Notes under the pieces: model-generated | What the model saw: only the letters and a program-made list of their open reading frames with translations | Told to the model about the DNA's origin: nothing | Databases searched by the model: none | Made by a program: the position numbers and the translations under genes | NCBI GenBank assembly: GCA_025765615.1 | Contig: JAIVFJ010000312.1 | Span: 1 to 64,000 of the forward strand | Direction: 5' to 3' | Source: Zopfochytrium polystomum | Taxonomy: Eukaryota > Chytridiomycota > Chytridiomycetes > Chytridiales > Chytridiaceae | Length of the DNA: 64,000 bases | Shown here: positions 51,656 to 61,094 of the stretch, one piece after another | Numbering within the stretch: the first letter of the stretch is position 1 | Layout: each line of letters begins with the position of its first letter

Positions 51656-53296
51656 TTAGTTAATCACCTCAACGAGACAATCGAGAAATGGCCCCCACCC
51701 GTTCCACAGCCTGACGGACTGGTCGACGGAGCCGGTAGCGATCAGAGCCTGGCCGCCGCGGTGAACGTCGATGGCCGTAACAAAATGCTCGTGCGCATTG
51801 TCGAGTGTTCGAACGCATCGGCCAGCCTTCAGGTCCCAGACCTTGATTGACTTGTCGTCGGACACGCTGAACAGGAACTTGCCGTTCGGGTGGAACGCGA
51901 GCCCGCGGACCCAGTTGTCGTGGCCGGCCAAAGTGAAAACGCATTCGCCGGACAACGTGTCCCAGATTTTGATGAGCTTGTCACGTGAACCGGACGCCAC
52001 GTACTGGCCCACCCCAGCCTGGTCTTTGGTCTTGGTCTGATCGGGTGAGAAACGGCAAGGGAGTCAACCAATAACGAAAGACTGAAGCAGCGAGTATGGC
52101 AGAAACAGATGACTAACATCAATTCCTGCAAGGTCGCGCAGGCTAGGAACACTTGCCATTGGGGCGAAAGCCACGCACTCCACGACGTGTTCGTGACCCT
52201 TCAAAACATGCTTGCAGTCACCAGTCGCAAAGTCCCAGATCCGGACAGTTTGGTCGTTGGCGCAGCTGGCAATCAGCTTCCCGTCGTCACTCGGTACCGC
52301 CATTCGGACCCAGTCGTCGTGTCCAAAGAGTGTTTTAGTGCAGAAGCCAGTGGCAATTTCCCAAATCTTAATGGTTTTATCGCGGGAGGCGGAAACGATG
52401 AAGTCGCCAGGGTGAACGAAGTGAACGGACGAGACGGAATGGTCGTGCCCCAGGAGCGTTTTTATGCAAGCATAGTCGGCCTGGCCGTCCCATAATTTGA
52501 TGCTAAGATCTGCCGAGCAAGAGGCTGGTCGTAATCGACAATTAGAGAATCGCATCGAGAACCAAAATTTATAATGCAAGATACAGCCGGGCGGTTCACA
52601 TACCAACAAGATGGGCACCCTTCTCGGCGCGGTCGAAAGCAACAAACTGAACAGCTTTTGTGTGGCCTTTGAGCGTGCGTTCGAATTCACCGGCTTCGTA
52701 GTCCCACATCTTGATGGTGGCGTCCTCAGAAGCGGATGCAAGAATTGAGAACGTGGGGTGGAAAGTGACGGATGTGATGGGGCTGCGATGGCCTGCCAGC
52801 GTCGATCTCGCTGGGCCTTTCGGAATCCAGTCCGCATTTGCTGCAGGCTTGCGTGAGGATGGCACGGCAGTGGCAAGCTCGTCCTGAAGGGATGCAACCT
52901 TTTGCTCCAGGTCCATGACCTTCGATTATAAAGGGAATAACAGTGAGTTAGGAAGCTTGGCGAACTTGCGGAGATCACAATTGTGATACCTTCTTCTGCA
53001 GCCTGATGACGGATGTCCATTTTTTCTCAAGGAGTCCGGCAGTCTTCTTGCCGGCAGCCTCGTCTAGTGCCTCTCCGAGACCAGACTCGACCGAAAGAGC
53101 CTCAAAAGACTTTGTAAAGCCAGCCGATCGGAGATAGTCGAGAATGCTCAGCCGACTTTAAGGAGACGATGGGTGGCGAGGCAGATCTGTTCAGTATCAA
53201 AGTCGCGACGAACGGATCGTTCGCAGAATCAAAAACCAGGTGGACTTACAGTTCCTCTTCCTGCTTCGCCGTTAGAACGGAGGAGGTTGAGGTCAT
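51656..53296 (-). CDS. PAC1: LIS1/PAC1/NudF dynein regulator
   Basis: 438 residues over five exons (53296-53250, 53155-52990, 52919-52604, 52524-52118, 52036-51656). It binds cytoplasmic dynein with NudE to steer nuclear migration and spindle positioning. An N-terminal LisH dimerisation motif (TAKQEEEL...[11 protein letters not shown]) leads to a coiled coil ([17 protein letters not shown]) and then seven WD40 repeats: [16 protein letters not shown] with [19 protein letters not shown] with [19 protein letters not shown] with [19 protein letters not shown] with [19 protein letters not shown] with [20 protein letters not shown] with IKVWD, and [13 protein letters not shown] with VRLW. After the last blade an extra [15 protein letters not shown] tail replaces the usual short end. 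Start chosen at the Met before [11 protein letters not shown]. The 5' UTR is unannotated. Confidence 0.93.
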
Positions 53297-53629
53297 TTTT
53301 GGGAGATGTTGAGAGGACGGCGAGGTTGGGTGGATGGACTGGGGGTTGATCTGTGGTTCAGATTTTAAGACCTCAAGCGATTCAGAGTTTTCCGTGACAA
53401 GGGCACCGGTTGCTTTCGACATTGCCCGTGCAATCCTCACATTCAAATAATCTATGGCATTTCACACCTCGTTAATCGAGCAGGGATTGCAAAAAGATCG
53501 TTACGAGTGCGATCTTTAACCGGGAAAAGAACTTAAGGTCAACATCGAAGCTGGTGATAAACGGTAGACTGCCACTCGTATCATAAGGACTCGCTGTTCT
53601 CACCTTTTCATACGACAGAAGGCCTCTCT
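53297..53629. other. Upstream region of LIS1 up to the LINE
   Basis: No gene. Holds the LIS1 promoter (minus strand). It ends at the 18-bp target duplication of the LINE. Confidence 0.4.
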
Positions 53630-53647
53630 CACCGGGAAACAAGCACC
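53630..53647. repeat. LINE target-site duplication, 3' side
   Basis: CACCGGGAAACAAGCACC, identical to 60995-61012. It abuts the T13 run that is the reversed poly(A) tail. Confidence 0.92.
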
Positions 53648-53968
53648 TTTTTTTTTTTTTATTATTCCACGCCGCAGTAAGGCAGCGTGACGGGAAGAGT
53701 GAGATGCCACGCAGGTATGACCCGGAGGCCAAGGACCTTGGCAGAACCAAACCGAAGTACAGGCCACCCTAGCCGCCAACAAGCAAGCAAAATAGAAAGA
53801 AGGGAAAGCAACAGGAGAACTATCACAAGGGAAAGGGGGCAAACGAAAGAAGAAGGTGGCCAAGGCCAACCGGAACACGCTAGAAGCGTCGAGCAGGTGC
53901 TGTGGAAGCGTTTGTAAACATAAGACGAAGGGTCGGAATTTGGGTGGAAGAGAGGGGAGAGTACGCTG

Positions 53969-56900
53969 TCAGTGGACGTCAGGCGGAACGCAAGCAGGTG
54001 GGCGAGGTCGAGTGCGTGGTGTTGGTGTGGAATTGGTTGGGTCCCTGTTGGTGGTATTGACGGATCGCCGGATCCATAGGGAGCCCAGAGTAGGGCGGGT
54101 AAGGCCGAGGTAGTGCCGAGTCCACGCTTGTCGACCTTGGTCGGTACGAAGCCAGTCACTAGGGCATTGGTTGTTGTGGTGGCGTCCGCAGATGTCGCAT
54201 AAGGCAGGGTGAGGAGGGCGATCCCGACGGGGTCGATATCTTGGGGCAGGTGGTTGCTGTGCAGCAGGAGGTGGAGGTAGGGCTGGGTTAAACTGCGGAG
54301 GAGCCGGGGATGGGGTACGCCTGGCAGTCGATACGGAAGCTGGTGTTTTTTGTCGGCGTTTGTCAGAGGGTTGGATGCCGTGCTCTTTCTCCCAAGCGAT
54401 GGTGATATCGCAACAGGGGCGCCAGATGAGCCGATGGACGTCCAGGAGGAGATCGTGGAAGATGCGGACCAGTGCGGTGATGACTGCCTCAGCCGGGAAG
54501 GAAGGGGGGAAGTGTAAAATGTCATAAAAGGATTGAGGAATAATACCGCGAAGAAGAGAGTGAAAATTAAAGGGATTGTCAAGATTGAAGGAAAATTCGG
54601 GCAAGGAGAGCCAAAAGCGAGCGGAAGCGTGGGGGGGCGGGTGGTGAGGTGTTGGGGGAGTGGAAGCAGCAAGGGCGGAGGCGAGGGATTGTTGAAGGGC
54701 AAGGAGTGCATCGTGGGAGTGGGGGCATGAGAAGAGATGGGAGAAGGTCTCGGAGTCGACTTCACAACGCCGGCAATGTCCGTCAGGGTATGCGTGGGGG
54801 TACCATAGACAGAGGCGGGATTGCGTGGGGAGGGATGCTGTGAAGAGTTGGAGGCGGAATTTACGACGAGCAGAGGCCGGGAGAGTGTCGAAAAGGGTGG
54901 TAGGCCGGTGTCCCGAGTGGAGAGCCAGATAGGTGGCCTCCCAGTTGACAATGTCGAGGGTGTCACGGAAGGGAGTAGCAAAGGAGTAGGTGGCCAATTG
55001 TAAGTGGAGCTGGTGTGCTCGGAGGAGGCGGAGTTGACGACGGAGTTGACCAAGGACGGCTGTCGTGCCGATGTGCGCCGTTGCAGGTAGAATAGTGTCG
55101 GAAGTCAGGGGGGTTTGAATAGGGATGGTAGTTTCTGGGACGGAAGAGGCGAGGCGATCAGCAGCCTCGTTACCGGCATCACCGGAATGACCACGGATCC
55201 ACTGAACCGAGGGAAGTGGACCTTGTCGTAGGGAGAGGGTGTGTGCAACCATGGCCCAGAGTTTGCCAAGAGGAGAACGGAGGAGAGTAGAGCGACTGAC
55301 TAGGAGAGGGGGGGGGGGGGAGGAGGCGGATTGGGAGAGTTGGTAGCAGATAAAAATGTGGCAGGGACGTTCAGGGGGGGTGCAAAAAGTTGATTGAAGG
55401 TGGTAACAACGGCGTTGTTGTTGAGGTGAATGGTAAGGGGGTGTGGGAGATGTTGGGTGGAGATCAAAGCAGAGAGGAGACCTACAAGCTCAGCAGTGGT
55501 GGAGGAGGAGGACATTGCGGGAAGAGCAACAGGGAAGGAAAAGGGTGGGTCACGAGAAACTATTGCGGCAGACATGAAACCAGAGGTGCGGAGAGAACCA
55601 TCAGTGTAGATTGAGAGGGAGGGGATGTCCGCGGGCGCGTTAAAGGGGGGTATGGGGTGGAGTGAGGCAGGGGGAGGAATTTCTACCGGGTAGAGAGGGT
55701 GGTAAAAGGGGTTGGAAAGGCAGCGACGAGGAGGTATACCAAGAAATGCGCGGGAGCGAAGCGTGGGGAGAGTACGAAAGTGGGGTTCTAGCTCGTGGTA
55801 TAGTGTCCGCCGTTGAGTGTTAGAACGCCGTCTGCCACGGAAGGAAAGGGGTCGTAAGGAAGCAGAGAGGAGTTGTTCGAAGAAAAAAATGCCTTGACGT
55901 TGGAGAAGGGGGAGAAGGGGGAGGCGGAGGGACCACGGGATGGAGGAAATCGGATGGGCTCGAACGCGGAAAAGTGGCAAGTGGGAAGATGTTATGGAGA
56001 ATTGATTGGCAAAGAGAAGGGGAACAAGAGCGTTAGAAAAGCTGGTTTGGGAGAAGGGGAGAGGTACAGGGTCGGTGAAAAGGGGAGTGGCTTGACAGTA
56101 TAAAAGTTGGAGACGTTGAAACAAAATATGAGTTATAGGACCAATAAGGGCAGTGTCGGTTAGGCGTTGGTGAAGATCAGAGAACATGTCAGAGCAATAT
56201 TCAGCGTAAAGATCGGGAATGTGATAGAGGAGGTGGTGATGGACGATAGTGGAGGGAAAGGAAGCACTGAGGCCCACAATCTTTTGAAGGCCCGTCGGAT
56301 GTGGGATGTTTCATTTAAAAGGAAGGTACGGGGGAGGTGCGCAGTCTTCCACAGGAACCGCAGACGGGGAAGGAGGACATTGCGGAAAACGTATGCAGCG
56401 AGTTTGTCCCCTACAACCTTGCCCTGGAGGGTAGTGATTATGTCGGAGATGGTGGTTGAGATTTGTCGGCGAGCGGCACTAGAGCGTCCATCTGCTGTGA
56501 AAAAGTTGCCAAGATGCCTGAAGGGGGAAGAAGGTGATTGGATGGGAATGGGGGTGTCGCCCCATAAGATCTGCTGCGGAGTGTTATCGTCGGTGTTGGC
56601 GGCCGTGACAAAGATTTTGCGAGTATTTGATTCGATGTTGTTGTGCGACTGATATTCAAAAAGGATATCAGCTTGGCGCTGCAAATCTGCATGGGAAGTG
56701 GCGATGGTGTTGGTGTCGTCGACCAAGGCAAAGCCAGTTACGGACACGGGGGGTGCTGCAGAAAGAAGGTCGGGGTGGATGGAACGGGGGAGTTCGACAG
56801 AAAAGGTGATGCCGAGTGTGTGCTGGTCCAGAGCGCATAGGACAGGGTCCCAAAAAATGCGCCAATCGAGAGGGCCTTCAAGCGAGCCTTGTTGTATCAT

Positions 56901-59237
56901 GGTACCTATGGGAAAGGTGGGAGACGGGCCAAAAGCGGTTAGTACATATGATCGGAAGCGAGTTTGCGTATTTGCGCGCATTTGAATATATGACTCTGGG
57001 AGGCGGATGCGGCGCCATGCACTAATCAGGCCAGCGACAGGAGCGCTGTCGAAGGCCTTCTTAATATCGTTCAGCAGGAGGAAAAGGGGGGAGGAGGTTG
57101 CATGAGAGAAATCTAAAGCGGAACGGACTAGGTGGAGAGGTGTGTCAGGTGAGGAACCAGGGAGGGCAGAGAAGTTGCGACCTTTCAGGATGGAGGGGGA
57201 AGAGGAGAGAATGTGGGAAATGCGGCGGAGGCGAACACCCTGGACGACCTTGGCAGCCAACTCGCAGAGGCTGATGGGGCGGAGATTTGTAAGATCGCCG
57301 CCCCACACGTCTTTTTTTGGAATGGGAAAGATGGCAGTGAGCGACCAGGAGGAGGGAATGTCGAGGAGCAAGAAGGATCGTTGGATCAAGGACGAAAAGA
57401 AGGCGACTGCGTCCGGACCAGCGAGGAGGAGCAGCTCGCGGGAGAGTTGGGACGGCCCAGCCGCTTTGTTTTTAGCAAGAGAGTTAAGGACGGAGCGGCA
57501 TTCATCAAGGGAGGGTGGAAGCATGATATTGGCAAAGGTGTCGAGGGCAACGTAAGGGCGAGGAGTCATTTCGGCATGAAAGGGCGAGGTTGGGGGAAAA
57601 GGTTGAAGAGTGCGGGGACGAAACCAATGCTCCACTTGTTGCGCGCAGAGCCGAGGGATGTCATCGGGGTTGTGTTCGATGTAAGGTCCATCTGGGCTGT
57701 CTGTGAGGATGTGGTCAATGTTGGAGTTGGTGCGTTTCCGGTTGAGGATATTATTGAGGACGGTGCGAATTTGGCCGGAGGAGAATAGGTCCTGTCGGCG
57801 GTCGATGGCTGTGGCAATATCTGCCCGTTTCAAGGAGGCAGCAGACGAGAGCTGGACGCGATAAATGGCTTTCCTTAAACGTTGCAGGAGGGGGAGGGTG
57901 TTGCTGCGGAAGTCGTCTGCTGACAGCTGGGCGTCGGAGAAACGTGCATGTAGGAGGAGAAGAGCGTTGCGTTGTGCAGAGACCCCCCATTCCGGGGGGA
58001 AGGTGGGAATGGAGGATAAAAAGGAGTGTAGCGGTAGCGTACCATTGTGCATATGTTTCCATAGTTTTTCGATTTGCTTCCGAGCATGGATGAACGGGGT
58101 CAAGCGGTGGTCGGCTTTTGTGCGGATGGTGGAGGATCCAGAGCGAGGGAGGAAACGGTGGCCAGCAGAGATGAGCAGTTCGTGGAAGGACAATGAGAGG
58201 TGGTCCAGGGCTTGGATGTATTGGAAAGTGCGGGTGATGGAGGGATATTCGAAGGGAAGGGAAGGCTGAGCAAGGAAATCGCGTTCTGCTGGTGTAAGAC
58301 TTGCATCAAGCTCTTGTAGTTCTGTCTTCAGGAGGGGAAGGGCGTTAGCAATGGATTGTGCAAAATCCACTTTCTGGGCATCTGAGGCATCGTTCGGGCG
58401 GAGGATGCGACGGCGGAGGGGATTAAAAGAAAAGGTGGTGTAAGGGCAGATAGCAAGAGTGACGCAAGAAGGGAAGTGGTCTGAAATATCCTGGAGGTGT
58501 GGAAACAGGGTAGGGGATTCGATGGTGGCCGCCATAAGGTGGTGAGAAAAGGTGTTGGAAACCCAGATGCTGTCCAAACGGGATTGATAGGGAGAGGATC
58601 TGGAGGCGTGGGAGAAGAGGGCAAGGTGTGGGTGAAGATAGCGGAAGGTGTCCAAGAAACCAGCGGCGGAGAGGGCAGGGAGGAAACCTTGTCGAGCCAA
58701 CGGAACCTGTTCGGCGGTGCTGTGGTCGAGGGGCGAGAGGATGGCATTCCAATCTCCAAACCAGTATGAAGGTTGGTTGTTGTTTGAGTCATGATTGAGG
58801 AGTTTATTACACCAGGCTCGGAGTGGGGTTGTGTCTGCTGAATGTCGGGAAGATGGCCAATAGACGGAGCGCAGAAATAGGGAACGACAGTGGAAGGAGA
58901 GAGTGAGGGAGATGCCTCGAGACTCGTGGCAGTCGGTGTTGGTGACGTGTCGGTGAAGATTGGTTGAGAGAATGAAGCCCACGCCAGCGTGATGGGTGTC
59001 GGTCGAGTCAGTGAAGATGCCTATGAATTTGTCAGCAGAATGTTGGCGAATAGCGAACAGGGCATTGCGGGCGGAGCAACCGGACTCTTGTATCGCTAGA
59101 ACAGAGATATCAGCCTCAGTCATCCAGTCGAGGATGGAGATACATTTGGTGGTAAAGTTACGTCCGACGTTCCAAGTTGCAAAACGAGGTGGGGGTGGTG
59201 CCGGAGGTGGGCCAGGGGGCGGAGGGGATGGAGTCAT
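53969..59237 (-). CDS. LINE ORF2: endonuclease-RT-RNase H, frameshifted
   Basis: Pol of the LINE, from ATG 59237. Domains in order: an APE-type endonuclease (residues ~15-260; RFATWNVGRNFT, VLAIQESGC, WFGDWNAIL, RLDSIWVS, DISDHFPS); reverse transcriptase (~580-950; PIPKKDVWGGDLTNLRPISL, IKKAFDSAPVAGL, IQQGSLEGPLDW and the catalytic box as FALVDDTNTIA); a frameshift near 56200; RNase H (IYTDGSLRTSG with the first Asp, TAELVGLLSAL with the Glu, and IHLNNNAVV where an Asp is expected); a second frameshift at the G13 run (55308-55320); then QWIRGHSGDAGNEAADRLAS with the last RNase H residues, a CCHC knuckle (CRRCEVDSETFSHLFSC) and a final CDICGRHHNNQC. The missing RNase H Asp and two frameshifts argue that this copy is dead. 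Confidence 0.88.
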
Positions 59238-59279
59238 TTATTCGTCGTAATCAGAAGAGAAGAGAAGCCAATATATGTG

Positions 59280-59281
<2 letters not shown>

Positions 59282-59316
<35 letters not shown>
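59282..59316 (-). repeat. Internal A35 tract between LINE ORF1 and ORF2
   Basis: On the element's sense strand a pure run of 35 A lies 34 nt after the end of ORF1 and about 45 nt before the ORF2 start. It is longer than the 13-A tail at the 3' end. It may favour internal initiation on ORF2, or be the tail of an older ORF1-only copy joined to ORF2. Confidence 0.85.
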
Positions 59317-59317
<1 letters not shown>

Positions 59318-59350
59318 AAGGAAGGAAACTAGCGATACTAAAGGTGTAAA

Positions 59351-60927
59351 TTAGCGGCGGGCGCCCCCACGGGCGTGTGTGGTGGAGGTGTGTGAGTTTC
59401 TGGGAGTAATAATGTTGCTAGCCACGGATGAGTAAGTGGGTGAGGACATGTTGACGTCGCGGGCGGGGGATTGGACAGGGGTGGTGTCGCGAGAAGAGGA
59501 CGAGAAGGTGACACCGCGTGCACGAAGGGCAATATCTAAGGAGTGGTCCAGTGCGTGGGAAACGAGAGAGGACACCTCACTATGAAGACCATTTCGGATA
59601 CCAGTGAGTGCGTTGTCAATTTGGGTTTGGAGGACGGCGTGTAAGTTGTCGTTACGGTCTTCCAAGGAGGTGAGACGGTCGCTAATGGTTGAGATACTCT
59701 CAGTGTGCTGGCGACGTTGCGGTGAAGAAGTTCCAGAGCTGTAAGGTGCTCACGATTGGCGTTTTGTTGCTCTGCTGCAAAGGTAGCGGTGGCGGCATCG
59801 AGCTGCTGTTTCTGCTGTGCGGTGGACTGAGCGATCAGCGAGCGTATATCCTTCATGAACTGGGTCATCTCGAGCCGGTCTGCTTGATGGGGGGGGAACG
59901 CCAGGGATGGGGTCGGTTTTGAGGAGGAAGCGGGATTAGAGGGGGCTGAGGGGGGCTCCGGAAGCGGGGAGGAGACTTTGGGGGCTTGGCGATTAGGCTG
60001 GCGAGCAAGCAGGGGGCAAACAGCTGTACTGTGGGCTGTAGCGCCACAGCGCTGGCAACAGATGAAGGGGGCTTTTTCCGCTGTTTGATAAGGTCGGAGT
60101 GCGGTGGGGCGGCCGTTTACAAGGATTGAATCGCCCAAAGAAAGTAGATCGTTGCGAGAAGGAAAGATAAGGAATGCTTTGTTTGAGCGGCCGGCGGAGT
60201 TGGTGGCGGAGTTGTAAAAGCCAGGAGTTCGGACTAGGGTGCAGCCGAGATTGGACACGAAAGGGGCCAGGTCGTGGGCGGTCAAGGAACGAGGCAGGTT
60301 GAACAGCACACCGGTGCGGAAGGACTCGTCAGCCACGCGTTCGACACGTTGGTGTTGGGTTTCGAGGGGTCGTAGGCTTACACCAGCACCTTCGACAAAA
60401 GCGAAGGGGGGAGGGTCAGTCGGTGGGTTCTGGAAAAGTACAAAGGCGCAGGATGTAGCAGAGCTGCGTTGGTGCGTGAAAGCGATGTCCAGGATCGTGC
60501 CACAGGAATTCAGCAGCCGACGGAGCGCGATGGATATAGGGCCTTTGTGTGAAGCAAAATCGGGCGCGAGGACACCAGGCGCTAGATAGGTGACCAGGAT
60601 AATGTTGGTGAAGTCGCGATTGGCGAGGTGTAACGTAGGCTCAAAACGAGGGACACCACGAGGGGAACGATTGTAGAAAACCGTGTATGTGGAGAAGGCA
60701 GCGCGGATTGCGGTGAGGCGGTCGTCGGTGGGCTCGGCGGCGAGGGAGAGCGTAACGTGGGGGGGGTTCGTGGATTTGGAGATGGGGCGAAGTAGATCGA
60801 TCGAATTGTCCGTACAGATTTGGGCAATCGCGTCGAGCGTAGGTTGCCAGTTATCGTCAGGAGGAGGAGGAACTGAGATCTGAAGTTGATAATGAGCAGA
60901 GGGTGTGGTGATGGAAAGGTCGGGCAT
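59351..60927 (-). CDS. LINE ORF1 protein (gag-like), one frameshift
   Basis: Nucleic-acid-binding ORF1 of the LINE, from ATG 60927. Two RRM-like regions are suggested by TNIILVTYLAPGVLAPDF and TGVLFNLPRSLTAHDLAPFV. A CCHC zinc knuckle follows: CQRCGATAHSTAVC. Downstream is a Gln/Ala-rich coiled coil (AQSTAQQKQQLDAATATFAA). About residue 405, near 59705-59720, the frame shifts; the sensible continuation (ISDRLTSLEDRNDNLHAVLQ) is in the next frame and ends at 59351 after a Ser/Thr-rich tail. Expected to form particles with the element RNA. Confidence 0.8.
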
Positions 60928-60994
60928 CTGCGGTGCTGGGACAGTGGCGCAGGCGATCGGCGGTCGTGTGGAGGGAAGCGGAGTGCCAAGTCAG

Positions 60995-61012
60995 CACCGG
61001 GAAACAAGCACC
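60995..61012. repeat. LINE target-site duplication, 5' side
   Basis: CACCGGGAAACAAGCACC, identical to 53630-53647. Confidence 0.92.
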
Positions 61013-61094
61013 ATTTTCCCAATTTCGTGAAGGTCGTTGAAAAATGGATTTGTTGTACTGTGACAGGACAAAATTGGCCCAAAATTAATTAATC

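Larger units (their letters stand above)
53648..60994 (-). mobile_element. Full-length Tad-like LINE retrotransposon
   Basis: A 7,347-bp non-LTR element on the minus strand, bounded by an 18-bp target-site duplication and ending in a poly(A) tail (T13 on the given strand, 53648-53660), the signature of target-primed reverse transcription. 5' UTR about 67 nt, ORF1 (60927-59351), an A35 spacer, ORF2 (59237-53969) with endonuclease, reverse transcriptase, RNase H and zinc-finger domains, and a ~320-nt 3' UTR. The presence of an RNase H domain with an APE-type endonuclease is that of fungal Tad1-clade elements. Frameshifts in ORF1 and ORF2 make this copy inactive unless they are base errors. Confidence 0.92.

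Noticed and set aside
53662..55053. 463-codon minus-strand frame near the LINE 3' end
   Set aside because: It overlaps ORF2 in another frame. The RNase H and CCHC motifs lie in the frame ending at 53969.
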